This document shows positions 1-10,500 of a stretch of DNA of 64,000 bases, one piece after another. The notes below the pieces were generated by a model, which saw only the letters and a list, made by a program, of their open reading frames with translations, was not told where the DNA came from and did no database searches. The translations under genes and the position numbers were made by a program. Position 1 is the first letter of the stretch. Each line of letters opens with the position of its first letter. Origin of the DNA: Arachis hypogaea (Eukaryota > Streptophyta > Magnoliopsida > Fabales > Fabaceae). The stretch is from assembly GCF_003086295.3 (NCBI RefSeq), contig NC_092052.1, forward strand, positions 16,894,346 through 16,958,345. Direction: 5' to 3'.

Positions 1-1311
1 GGTTTCACACAACAACCATCAAGATGGAACAAAAAAAAACTTTATTGTCACAGCAAAACTTGTAGACACTAAGCTAAGTTTTAGTGATGTCAAGGACATG
101 AAGCTGTTTTTATAACAATAACTCTTTGGTATTTAAATCAATTTTAAAATAAGACTTTCCAACAAGATTGATATGCAAACCTGATCCATCTCCCACAATG
201 ACTAGGGTCAGTTCCTTCATAATTCTCCTTCTCCATCAGATTCTGTCGATTGGAAGTCATGTGATGTGTCGCGCTTGAATCGGGGTACCATGTCTAATCT
301 TGAACTGTTGCTGGGGTAGCAAGAACATGACTCAGATGAGATTGAGAGCCTTGTGCATCCTGTGAATTTGAGTAGTCATACTGAGAATTGGAGCTTAAGC
401 TGCCTCCTCTATCATACCTATACTAGCATGTCTTGGCAGTATGTCTAATTTTGTCACAAACTTGACAAATTAGTCTTTTATTATTGAATTGCCGCATACT
501 ATTATTGTTGAACGATCTTGAACTAGATGCACCATTATACTCTTGCTGCCTCTCATTATTTATAAATCTTGGATTATTTTTGGAATCAAAATCATCACCA
601 TTATACTCTTGCTGCCTCTCATTTCCACTATCAAATATGTTATCACCAAATCTATTGTCACTATAGGAATTGCTTCCTACTCTTTCCAATTTGTCACCAC
701 CACAAAAATCTCCTTTGGTACCTCCTTTAAAACCACCTCTCGTATTGTAATTTTGCGAATGTTGAGCCATATTCGCTTGTATGAATGATTCTGGTTTTCT
801 AAACCTTTCCAGCATGCTTTCATGGGCTAACAATAGAGCTTCTAATTCACCTACTCAGATACTTACAGGTCGTGCAACTACTGAGGTAAGCACGGGAGCA
901 TATTCCTCAGTTAAACCATTTAAAATTATATTCACATGATCACTTTCACGCATCGGTTCTCCTATCGAAACCACGGCATCAATTATTCTTTTCAATGCTA
1001 AAACATATTCATTTACAGAGGCTCCAATCCGGATGCTACTTAATTTGTGCTTTAACTGCATAGTTTTGGCTCTAATTTGAGATGAGAAATAATTTTATAA
1101 TCTTTTCCATACTTCAAATGTAAAAACGCAAACTCCCATCCGAGTTGTGAAGGGATTTGTCATCGACGCAAGTAACCAAGACTAGAGTAGCGCATCTTGT
1201 CTCTTCCAAATTGTAAAATCTGAATTCAATTCTCCTGTAGCAGCAACTCGTACTGGAATGTATTCTCCTGTAAAATGATGAAGTAGATCATGACCTTTAA
1301 CTGTGGAGTTT

Positions 1312-1711
1312 TGTTACACTGGTATTTATTTTAATGAAAATACAGAAATATAATAGAAACGTAAAAGATAACAGAGGAATTTCGAGAGTCCTCTTCTCTC
1401 CTAGCCTAGGCCTTTCCAAATCTTTTCCTACCTCTTACCTAATCAGCTCCTCATTTTATTGCCTTCCCTCAAATTAATTATCATAATTAACATTCATCTC
1501 CTACGATTACGCCTCCCTGATTCTCTCATCTGACTAATCCAATCATCAATTATTGTCACTTATGATTACACATTTCTCCTGCCCTATTATTCCTCCTTTT
1601 TCTTTATTGCTTCTTCTAGAATAATGATAAGGTAAAGGGATTATTTTCTTTCCTTTTTTGGCTGCCTTTGCTGCTGACTCAGCATTCTCTCTCTCTCCAG
1701 GGTATGTAACA
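1312..1711 (-). repeat. 3' LTR of the gag-only element
   Basis: 400 bp, bounded by TGTTACA and TGTAACA. It is near-identical to 3046-3445; the differences I see are at the GAAAA/GGAAA, GAGGA/GAGAA and CATCT/CAATT positions. Confidence 0.93.
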
Positions 1712-1726
1712 ATACCTTCCCCTTGA
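1712..1726 (-). other. Polypurine tract of the gag-only element
   Basis: The minus strand reads AAGGGGAAGGTAT directly before the 3' LTR, as expected for plus-strand priming. Confidence 0.75.
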
Positions 1727-1741
1727 AGCATCACCTTGTCC

Positions 1742-3025
1742 TCAAGGTGGACGGAAGGAAAGGCTTCTTGAATTGCAGCTGTATGATGACAGTTGCAGCT
1801 CTTCCCGTTCAGGTTCCCCTGCATGGGCCTCTTGGTTCATCCCTACGTCTCCTTCTGCCTCCTCTTTTGCATCTTCTCCTAGGAGTATGATTTGATAGTG
1901 CTTCATGGAGCACCTATGATCAGGTCCCCACTTCTCTCCACATCTGAAGCACAACCCTTTCCTATGTCTCTTTGCCCACTCTTCGTTCGAGAGTGGCCGT
2001 GTGCCGCTGTTACGAGTCGTCTGCAAATGAGAAGCGTTGCTGCCTCCGTTTGAACTGGTGGTAAGGCCTGTACGAGTAGGGGTGCCTCTGTTTGTGTTGG
2101 ATCCAATCTCGCCCCTCGATTCGCTGCCGTCGTGGGTGTTGTACTTCGCTGAACTAGAATTTTTGAAAAATCCAAATCTAGCTCCCACCGAACCAGATCC
2201 GCCTGATCCGCTCCCTTCCGGCAACCACTCCACCCTCTTGCCATTAGGGTCAACTCCGGTCTCCTTCCATGCTTGATTTCTCCATTCAATAGCCATGGCT
2301 CTATCTATTAAAGCTGGTAAATTATCGAACTGAGCCACCTCCAATTCTGCCTGAATTTCCTTTTTGAGTCCATTGACAAAGATGCACATGAGAGCCTCTA
2401 TTCCCAGGTTTCTCTGCATTCGTGCTGCAGCCTCAAACTCTCGCCTATACTGAGCGACGTCCTCCACTTGTTTCGCCTCTAGTAACGGAGCCATGGGGTT
2501 GAGAGCAGCTCCAGGTTGAAAACGTTTCAATAAGTCCTCCTTGAATCGTCTCCATGTCTGAAATGGTGTGTATTCTTCCCACCATTCGAACCAGGTGAGG
2601 GCCTCCCCTTCCAAAGTCATTGTTGCAAAATCCAGTCTCTGCGCCGGAACTACTCCGATTACCCTGAAGTAGCGTTCCATTCTCACCAACCAGCCATTCG
2701 GATCCTCCCCCGAGAATACCGGTAAGTCAAGCTTTCGAATTGGTTCGAATCTCCTCTGCCCTTCGTCTCCTGCACCGTTCCCTTCTACCCTCTCGTTATC
2801 TTGCTCGTTCCTCCCACCATCATTTCCTCCTCCGGTGTCGTTAGCACCAGCGCCTCCACCTTGGTGCTGTTGAGGTAGCAACTCCCCCATTTGTCTCAAC
2901 ATATTTGCTGAGAATGCCTCCAAGGATCGTTGTTGAGCTTCCTGTAACTCCTCAATCCGTTTCTCCACCGCCTCCAACCTTGACTCCATGGCAGCTCGCG
3001 TGGACACCATGCACAGAACACCCAA
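1742..3025 (-). CDS. Gag protein of the gag-only LTR element
   Basis: Intact 427-residue frame. A coiled-coil-prone N terminus (about residues 10-45) is followed by a Gly/Asn-rich linker. The retrotransposon gag core runs from about residue 95 (RKLDLPVFSGEDPNGWL, then the WRRFKEDLLKRFQP motif) to about 240. A serine/glycine-rich basic stretch follows, then a modified zinc knuckle CFRCGEKWGPDHRC near residue 360, a form common in Ty3/gypsy gag. The protein would form the particle and bind RNA. Met6 (3010) is an alternative start because the first codons abut the primer binding site. The frame ends about 30 bp before the 3' LTR, leaving no room for pol. The open frame agrees with recent insertion. 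Confidence 0.88.
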   Translation of the reverse strand: MGVLCMVSTRAAMESRLEAVEKRIEELQEAQQRSLEAFSANMLRQMGELLPQQHQGGGAGANDTGGGNDGGRNEQDNERVEGNGAGDEGQRRFEPIRKLDLPVFSGEDPNGWLVRMERYFRVIGVVPAQRLDFATMTLEGEALTWFEWWEEYTPFQTWRRFKEDLLKRFQPGAALNPMAPLLEAKQVEDVAQYRREFEAAARMQRNLGIEALMCIFVNGLKKEIQAELEVAQFDNLPALIDRAMAIEWRNQAWKETGVDPNGKRVEWLPEGSGSGGSGSVGARFGFFKNSSSAKYNTHDGSESRGEIGSNTNRGTPTRTGLTTSSNGGSNASHLQTTRNSGTRPLSNEEWAKRHRKGLCFRCGEKWGPDHRCSMKHYQIILLGEDAKEEAEGDVGMNQEAHAGEPEREELQLSSYSCNSRSLSFRPP

Positions 3026-3030
3026 AACCG

Positions 3031-3043
3031 GGCTCTGATACCA
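3031..3043 (-). other. Primer binding site, initiator tRNA-Met
   Basis: The minus strand reads TGGTATCAGAGCC two bases after the 5' LTR end, the standard plant initiator-Met primer site. Confidence 0.9.
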
Positions 3044-3045
3044 GT

Positions 3046-3445
3046 TGTTACACTGGTATTTATTTTAATGGAAATACAGAAATATAATAGAAACGTAAAA
3101 GATAACAGAGAAATTTCGAGAGTCCTCTTCTCTCCTAGCCTAGGCCTTTCCAAATCTTTTCCTACCTCTTACCTAATCAGCTCCTCATTTTATTGCCTTC
3201 CCTCAAATTAATTATCATAATTAACATTCAATTCCTACGATTACGCCTCCCTGATTCTCTCATCTGACTAATCCAATCATCAATTATTGTCACTTATGAT
3301 TACACATTTCTCCTGCCCTATTATTCCTCCTTTTTCTTTATTGCTTCTTCTAGAATAATGATAAGGTAAAGGGATTATTTTCTTTCCTTTTTTGGCTGCC
3401 TTTGCTGCTGACTCAGCATTCTCTCTCTCTCCAGGGTATGTAACA
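3046..3445 (-). repeat. 5' LTR of the gag-only element
   Basis: 400 bp, same termini as its partner. Transcription of the element would start here and run leftwards into gag. The right boundary is fixed by the AGTTT target duplication at 3446-3450. Confidence 0.93.
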
Positions 3446-3591
3446 AGTTTGTTTGATTTTTTTACTAAGAAAAATTGTTATCATCAAATTTCATCGAGAT
3501 AGAAAAAGAAATAAAATTTGGCATCATTGATGAATTTGGTGTCATTTAATCCAGTTCTATAGTCATAGAAACAAGGAAAATTCTAATACCA

Positions 3592-3751
3592 TAAAAAGTA
3601 TCAGACTTAAAGGTAAAAAGATGAAACGAAAAAAAAAAAAAAGAAAATATATTTCAATTATTGTAAAAATAAAATATTGATTACAACAGTTATATATATA
3701 TATAAAATTGAGCACATTATTACTGACATTTCTAAAACCATACATCTAACA
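3592..3751 (-). repeat. Probable 5' LTR of the decayed copia element
   Basis: On the minus strand the stretch begins TGTTAGATG and ends TTTTTA immediately before the degenerate primer binding site TGGTATTAGAA. About 160 bp. The partner LTR is outside the window, so the outer boundary is inferred only from the TG start. Confidence 0.4.
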
Positions 3752-5363
3752 AATTAATTGTCACTCTATAGACTCCTATCACAACTAATACACGGTCACT
3801 TTTGATAGCCAACATGTAGTTAGACTTATTGAAATTTTATGTCCTACATACAAACACAATTATATTAGGAGTAAATTATCATTCGAAAGCAATGCATTAC
3901 ATATATGGCTTAAATAGTGCCAAATAAACAAGACCTCCGACCTTACCTAATGTCCTAGATTAATGAATACAAGAGGATTGAGAAATAATCCTCTAATATT
4001 GAAAGTTTTTACTTTTCTCTTCGACGTGATCTGGTTAGGAAACAAAAATATTCAGCAAGAATTCCAAATAAATAAAAAACAACAAAAATAAGATGTCTCC
4101 AGTCTCCTTCTCCTCCTATGATTGGCTGAAACTTGAAAGCACATACGTGGTTTATGCGCAGCATGTAAATTTTGGGTGGGGCCCATAGTTTACAACATTA
4201 ATGTCATAACTCTGACTAATGAATTACAATTTAAAAGGTTTTTGCATCGATGTATGTTAGAACAAGGGCAAAGAAATAGAAAGAACAAATTGATTCATCA
4301 GGAACAGTATTTTATTGTGGGGCAATTTAGAATTTAATAGAATTAAATTTGTCTTTATTTTTTTATTGAAATTTTTTAGAATTGAATATTACGTTTTTTA
4401 TTAGATAATAATTTATCATAAAAAATATTTATCTTTTTTGTTAAATATAAATTTTATATTTTTTTATAATTTATAAGTACCATTTCACTATTCATAATTT
4501 TTTTTAAAAAAAAAAAAAAAAACCCTGTATTCCTTCTCATAAAATACAAGTTCATTCGTATTTAATTTGCTAATAACTATAATGGGAATGGAATTTATGC
4601 TTTTTCTCGCAAATCTTTTTCTGGAATCGTATGCAATAGTTTTAATTTGGATGTAAAAAATTATGCTTTGCCGATCGACTTTGCACTTAAAACTAAGATA
4701 TGATAGTTGTTGTTGACTTTGACATTTTCTCTTGGGTACTTATGCTTGTTTTCTTTTTTTTTTTTTTCATGTAATTACTTGTTTATTCTTTTAATGTAAG
4801 GCACATACACCTAACACTTGTTTATGTAAAATCTAAAATCAATTTCTTAATAACTACCGTATAATGTAGTAGTTAGATGAATCATTTATTCATTTTAAAA
4901 TAGTAATAGTAATAGACAACCAAAAAAAAAATTAGTAATAGTAATAATAGTCATATGAATAAAAGAATCTCTCAATATAAAATTAAAAGGTTTACGTGCC
5001 TTTTGCAGCATCTTTGCTCATCAAAGAGTTTATTGGTCATAAGAATATATATACACGTCATTTGACATATTTCATATTTTAATATATAATTTATGTATAA
5101 TTTAATTAGTAACGGTATTTTGTATATGCATAATATAATTGATTTGTCATATATTATTGATAATATACAATTTTTTATATTTAATTATATATTTATATTT
5201 GTATAATTTATAAATTATTAATCAGTAATTAAATTGAGTGTTTTTTAATATATAACTATGTGCAGTCACAAAAAAAATATATATAACTATGTGAAGTTAT
5301 TTTTATTAGTAGTTGATCCTATATCTCTGATATAATTTTATAACATCAATGATTGATCTTCAT
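3752..5363. other. AT-rich intergenic DNA, no gene seen
   Basis: No coding frame with recognisable protein similarity. It contains A/T homopolymers and scattered AT repeats and is bounded by the copia LTR remnant and the Mutator-like MITE. I see nothing else supportable. Confidence 0.6.
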
Positions 5364-5372
5364 TTTTATATA

Positions 5373-5883
5373 GAATAATTATTTAAATCAGTTTTTAGTA
5401 ATTTTAAAAGTAGATATTTTAGTTTTAAAAAAAAATTAATACACAGATTAATATTTAAGATTTTACTTTAGTAGATAAATTAGTCTTTAGTTTATTTTTT
5501 GATAAAGTAATTACTTAAATTAGTCTTCAAAATTTTTAAAAATAGATATTTTAGTTTTTAAACAAAATTAATATACAGATAAATCCCTAATATTTTTTTA
5601 CATAACAGTTTCTCGTCTATTTTATTTTTACTATTTGTCAACCTTTATTATTATTAACTTAGCTCTGTGTATGTGAACGATGTCATCACTAGTATATTAA
5701 TACACTCTTTTCGTTAGAAACGAGTAAGGTGAGTAATAATGTTTTGAAATCCAAATTAAAATATTTTTTTAATACAAATATGTTTTTCAAAATAGAACAT
5801 CTTTTGATTATATTAAATACAAAAATATCAAATAGTTTAAACCTTACATTTCTTGTAGAATAATCTCTAATAATTTTATTAAA

Positions 5884-5931
<48 letters not shown>

Positions 5932-6324
5932 ATACTTTTTATATTATAAATACATACATACAAATCTAATAAATTAATTTATTATTACTTTTATCTAAAA
6001 AATATAAAAAATTATGATATAGCATCATTGTGTAATTAATAATAATAAATAATAATTTTATTTACTTTTTTTTTATAGAAGACTGTTATATCTGACGAAG
6101 AAAAATATTAAAAATTGATGTTTACTAATTTTTTTTGGTGACTAACATATTTGTTTTTAAAATTTTTGAAAATTGACCTGGTTAATTATTCTGTCAAAAA
6201 ATAAACTGAAAATTGATTTATCTGTTCGAGTAAAACTTTGAAAATATTTTTGTGTATTAATTCTTTTTAAAAATTTAAAATATTCATTTTTAAAATTTTT
6301 TAGGACTGATTTAAATAATTATTT
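5373..6324. mobile_element. Mutator-like MITE with long TIRs
   Basis: About 950 bp. The two ends are inverted copies: the left starts AATAATTATTTAAATCAG and the right ends CTGATTTAAATAATTATT, with the similarity continuing roughly 230 bp inwards in degraded form. Both sides carry TTTTATATA (5364-5372 and 6325-6333), a 9-bp duplication as expected for Mutator superfamily insertion. The AT-rich context weakens the duplication evidence. There is no transposase. A trinucleotide microsatellite sits inside. Confidence 0.6.
5885..5930. repeat. (ATT)n microsatellite
   Basis: About 15 uninterrupted trinucleotide units inside the MITE. Likely polymorphic. Confidence 0.95.
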
Positions 6325-6378
6325 TTTTATATATCTACAGTAATATATAATTAGGTGGATGTAATTTGATGACACATT

Positions 6379-6677
6379 TATTAAACCACTCTTCCACCTT
6401 AGCCCATGACAACAATAAAGACGTCTCACAGCCCACAAATTCAGCCCAACAGAATACACAAATTAAATTATAATTTAGTCTTTATCTTGTCTTATAGTTA
6501 TCTTTATCTTTATCTATATCTTATCTTTATCTAATTTTATCTTTCATAGGCTAATACTCTATATATACTTAGTTTTACCTTCATAGTTTACAATTCATTC
6601 AATAAACAATCAATAAAATTTCTTCATCTTTTTCTTTCACAATTCTTTTATTTTCCTATTCTTTCACAATTTTATTA
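6379..6677 (+). repeat. 5' LTR of the copia element
   Basis: Starts TATTAAACC and ends TTTTATTA at the primer binding site. A TATATATA-type core promoter candidate lies near 6550-6570, followed by a CT-rich leader. Confidence 0.92.
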
Positions 6678-6690
6678 TGGTATCAGAGCT
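6678..6690 (+). other. Primer binding site, initiator tRNA-Met
   Basis: TGGTATCAGAGCT immediately after the 5' LTR. This fixes the LTR end at 6677. Confidence 0.9.
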
Positions 6691-6713
6691 CCTCTTGAGC
6701 TCTGCTGACATCC

Positions 6714-9700
6714 ATGAATCAAGGAGAAAGGGCACACCAGCAACTTCATTCGGAGTCTCTTTTGAACCTTTCGTCAGCCCAACACTTTTCTTTCATGGCA
6801 CTTCCTTTCAATGAAGAAGCTCGTCCTTCAAACCAACTTGAACTTCTGCCAAGTCCAACTACTCATTATCTTTGTTCTTTCAATACCTTTTCTACTGTTA
6901 ACAATTCTTCAAATCGAGATTCATTCTTGAATACTTAGATCATTGATTCTGGTGCCACAGATCACATTACATCAAATTTGTCTTGGTTTATTTCTAACAC
7001 ACAAATTTCTCCTATTATTGTTCATTTACCAAATGGTTCTCGAACTACTGTTTCTTATAAAGGCATCGTTCAATTTTCACCATCCTTGGTTCTTCATGAT
7101 GTTCTTTATTTACCTCATTTCAACTTTAATATTATTTCTGTTTCAAAAATTACTTCAGCACTCATATGTGAACTCACTTTTTTATCTTCTTCTTGCACTC
7201 TACAGAGTAACAATTTGGGGACAATTGATTTGGCCAGAATGAGAGAGGGATTATATGTCTTTGAACCCAATTTCGGTAAAAATTCATCCACTACACACTC
7301 CATAAATTCCATCCAATCTCCACCCATTACACCTTCCAATATATGGCATTTTCGTTTAGGACACCTTTCTGGGCAAAGACTTAATCATTTACATAAACAA
7401 TTTCCTTTTATCTTTATGCATCATGACGAGGCTTGTGACATTTGTCATCTTTCTAAACAAAAGAAACTTTCTTTTTCTCAAAGTTTTAACAAAGCCAATG
7501 CAAGTTTTGATTTATTACACTTTGATATTTGGGGTCCGTTTCGACAAAATTCTATTCATAATCATAAATATTTTTTTACTATTGTTGATGATTTTAGCCG
7601 CTTTACATGGGTTACTTTATTAAAATCAAAAGGAGAAGCACAGAATCAAATAAAAAATTTTATTACTTTAATTGAAACACAATTCAACTCCAAAGTCAAA
7701 ACTATTCGTTCTGATAATGGACCAGAATTTATTTTACTTGATTTTTATGCTTCAAAGGGCATTATTCATCAACGTAGTTGTGTTGAAACTCCTCAACAAA
7801 ATAGAAAGGTAGAACGCAAGCATCAACATATTTTGAATATAGCTCGTGCTCTTATGTTTCAATCTAATTTACCATCATCTTTTTGGTCTTATGCTGTTAG
7901 ACATGCTGTTTATTTACTTAATAGAGTTCCATCATCCGTAATTAATTTTAAAACACCATTTGAGATTTTATTCAATCTTCCACCAAATTATCATGACATT
8001 AAAGTTTTTGGATGCTTATGTTTTGTTTCTACCCAAATGGCAAATAGATCAAAATTTGATCCAAGAGCCAAAAAGGCTGTATTTATTGGCTTTCAATCTG
8101 GTTTTAAAGGGTATATTGTTTATGTTTTAGAAGATAAAAGAATTGAGATTTCTAGAAACGTAATTTTTTATGAAAAGATCTTGCCCTTAGTCACAAAAAA
8201 TGTCCAATTCCAGACACTTAGCCCAACATTGCCAAACACACCTTCTCAAAAACAAGATTCAGTTAGTCTTCCAGTTGAACCCTCACCTATACCCATTGAC
8301 CCAACTCCACCTAGTTCTTTATTTTCTCCAACAACCTCTCCTTCTTCCTCACTATCGTTTCCTAACCAAGTTGAACCCATGACCACCGAATCCCTTTCAA
8401 CACTAGACACCAGCCCACCATCACCTTCTCATCCACCGTCACCTTCTTCACCACCTGAGCAACCCCATCCTCGTCATTCCGACCGGCCTCACCGACCTCC
8501 AGCATATCTCTCTGATTACTTGTGTAATTCCTCTCTCATCTCTACAAATCAATCTCTCTCAAAGTGCAAGTATCCTTTATCTTCAGTCATGTCTTTTTCT
8601 TCTCTTTCATCTTCACATAAAAAGTTTCTTTTATCTCTACATTCTGACGTTGAGCCAAAGTCTTTTAAGGACGCCAATCAACACTCTAGTTGGCGTAGTG
8701 CTATGAAAGATGAGTTGGATGCTCTTGAGCTGAACAAAACTTGGCGTCTTGTTGATTGCCCTGCAGGGGTTAAGCCGGTTGGCTGTAAATGGGTCTATCG
8801 CATCAAACGCAAGCCTGATGGTTCAGTTGATCGATATAAAGCACGCCTTGTGGCTAAAAGGTTCACTCAAACTGAAGGTGTTGATTTCTTGAAAACTTTC
8901 TCCCCTGTTGTCAAGCCTGCCACTATCAGATTAGTTTTGGCATTGGCCTCTATGAAGCATTGGCCTATACATCAGTTGGATGTCAATAATGCTTTCTTAC
9001 ATGGGGATCTTTCTGAAGATGTTTATATGACTCTGCCACCCAGATTTATATCTCCTCAACCGAATCAATGCTGTAAGCTACTAAAGTCACTGTATGGTTT
9101 ACGACAATCTAGTCGTATGTGGTATGACAAACTTTCTCATCTTTTGCTATCTCATGGATATCAGCAGACCTCATCTGATTATAGTTTATTTGTCAAATTC
9201 ATTGGTGATCAAATTTCTATCCTTTTAGTCTATGTTGACAACATTGTTCTCACTGGTAATTCTATTTCTGAACTTGCTGCCGTTAAGTCTATTTTACATC
9301 AACACTTCCGAATTAAAGACTTGGACCCATTAAAATATTTTTTGGGTATTGAAGTTGCTCAATCAGAGAATGGAATTTGCTTATCTCAGAGAAAATATTG
9401 CCTTGATCTTTTGGAGGATTCTGGTTTATTAGGTGCTAAACCTGCCTCTGTTCCAATGGATAGTACCACAAGACTATATCAAGACCAAAGTCCCTTGCTA
9501 TCCGACCCTTTTGTATATCGTCGTTTGGTTGGCCGTCTTATCTATCTCACCACTACTCGACCGGACATCATGTATGCCACTCAACAATTAAGTCAATTCA
9601 TGGCATCTCCTACTGAATCTCATCTTCAAGCTGCCAAGCATGTGTTACGATATCTGAAAACTAGTCCCGGCAAAGGACTTTTCTTTCCAAGGGAATCAGA

Positions 9701-10292
9701 AATTCAGCTTCTCGGCTTCAGTGACTCTGATTGGGCCGGATGTCCTGACACTCGGCGATCTTTAACAGGTTATTGTTTCTTCTTAGACAGTTCTTTAGTC
9801 TCTTGGAAGACCAAAAAACAAACCACCGTTGCCCGCTCTTCCACGGAAGCAGAATATCGTGCACTTGCCAACACAACTTGTGAACTTCAATGGATACTAA
9901 ATGTGTTACAATTTTTACGCATCTCTCCTATTCGCCCACCAGTTTTATATTGTGATAATCAGAGTGCTCTTCATATTGCTGCTAACCCGGTTTTTCATGA
10001 ACGGACCAAACATTTAGAGGTTGATTGTCACTTGGTTCGACAAAAAGCTCAAGCTGGAGTGATGAAACTTCTCCCAATTCCCTCTTCTGGGCAACTAGCT
10101 GACATCTTCACCAAGCCTTTGTCTCCTCAACCCTTCCATCTTAATCTGAATAAGCTTAGTGTTCTTGACATCTTTCATCCTCCAGCTTTCGGGGGCGTAT
10201 TAAACCACTCTTCCACCTTAGCCCATGACAACAATAAAGACGTCTCACAGCCCACAAATTCAGCCCAACAGAATACACAAATTAAATTATAA
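6714..10292 (+). pseudogene. copia pol polyprotein (protease-integrase-RT-RNase H), one stop, catalytic changes
   Basis: One frame of about 1190 codons is broken only by a TAG at 6936-6938, just before the protease motif DSGATDH (6945-6965). The order is protease, the gag-pre-integrase HHCC domain (WHFRLGH near 7344, CDICH near 7435), integrase (FDIWGP near 7525, SDNGPEF near 7709, QNRKVERKHQH near 7797), RT (DVNNAFLHGDL near 8980) and RNase H (SDSDWAG near 9720, STEAEY near 9840). The RT active site reads YVDN (9231-9242) where the family has YVDD, and the integrase has QNR where QNG is usual. Both changes, and the stop (TAG where copia normally has a Trp codon), fit G-to-A changes. The 75 codons before the stop contain no UBN2 domain and no zinc knuckle, so gag has been lost. 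Almost certainly inactive on its own. Confidence 0.9.
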
Positions 10293-10495
10293 TTTAGTCT
10301 TTATCTTATCTTATAGTTATCTTTATCTTTATCTATATCTTATATTTATCTAATTTTATCTTTCATAGGCCAATACTCTATATATACTTAGTTTTACCTT
10401 CATAGTTACAATTCATTCAATAAACAATCAATAAAATTTCTTCATCTTTTTCTTTCACAATTCTTTTATTTTCCTATTCTTTCACAATTTTATTA
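10198..10495 (+). repeat. 3' LTR of the copia element
   Basis: Near-identical to 6379-6677. The pol frame runs on into it and stops at 10292. Outward promoter activity from this LTR would point at the downstream gene. Confidence 0.92.
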
Positions 10496-10500
10496 ACATT

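Larger units (their letters stand above)
1312..3445 (-). mobile_element. Gag-only LTR retrotransposon (TR-GAG type)
   Basis: Complete 2134-bp element. Two 400-bp LTRs (1312-1711 and 3046-3445) start TGTTACA and end TGTAACA, differ at about four positions (near 99% identity by eye), and are flanked by a perfect 5-bp duplication AGTTT (1307-1311 and 3446-3450). The internal 1.33 kb has a primer binding site matching initiator tRNA-Met, one long gag ORF and a polypurine tract, but no protease, integrase or reverse transcriptase. This is the layout of the plant non-autonomous class described as terminal-repeat retrotransposons with gag (TR-GAG). The gag type suggests mobilisation by a Ty3/gypsy partner. 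The nearly identical LTRs mean a recent insertion. Confidence 0.93.
1..3571 (-). pseudogene. copia gag-protease pseudogene, split by insertion
   Basis: Minus-strand translation gives a UBN2-type gag: the N-terminal KFDDNNF and VKGHDLLHHF motifs (about 3510-3450 and 1300), then NEYVLALKRI (about 1010), then a zinc knuckle CQVCDKIRHTAKTC (about 470-428, CX2CX4HX4C spacing). A protease active-site remnant DSSATHHMTSN follows near 280-245, where the family normally has DSGATHH. Stops are seen after DDNNFS, after QDALL and after VWKRL, and the protease is frameshifted. It is not functional. Protein family is clear; clade within copia is not. Confidence 0.75.
1..3751 (-). mobile_element. Decayed Ty1/copia retrotransposon, 5' half
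   Basis: Read on the minus strand, this is the 5' end of an old copia element: a short LTR-like stretch (3751 to 3592), a degenerate initiator-Met primer binding site at 3591-3581 (TGGTATTAGAA), gag, zinc knuckle and the start of protease. The element leaves the window at position 1, so the rest of pol and the 3' LTR are not visible. It is split by the younger gag-only element at 1312-3445. Removing that element and one copy of its 5-bp duplication rejoins the gag reading frame exactly. Multiple stops mark it as old. Confidence 0.75.
6379..10495 (+). mobile_element. Young Ty1/copia element with non-canonical TA...TA LTRs, gag missing
   Basis: LTRs at 6379-6677 (299 bp) and 10198-10495 (298 bp) differ by about three substitutions and one indel. 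The element is flanked by a perfect 5-bp duplication ACATT (6374-6378 and 10496-10500). The LTRs begin TATTAAACC and end TTTTATTA, so the ends are TA...TA rather than TG...CA; such ends are known in a minority of plant copia elements. The primer binding site TGGTATCAGAGC starts directly at 6678, and a GGGGGCG purine tract precedes the 3' LTR. The internal region encodes protease, integrase, RT and RNase H but no gag. It lies in the same orientation as, and about 530 bp upstream of, the glutamate decarboxylase start. Confidence 0.93.
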
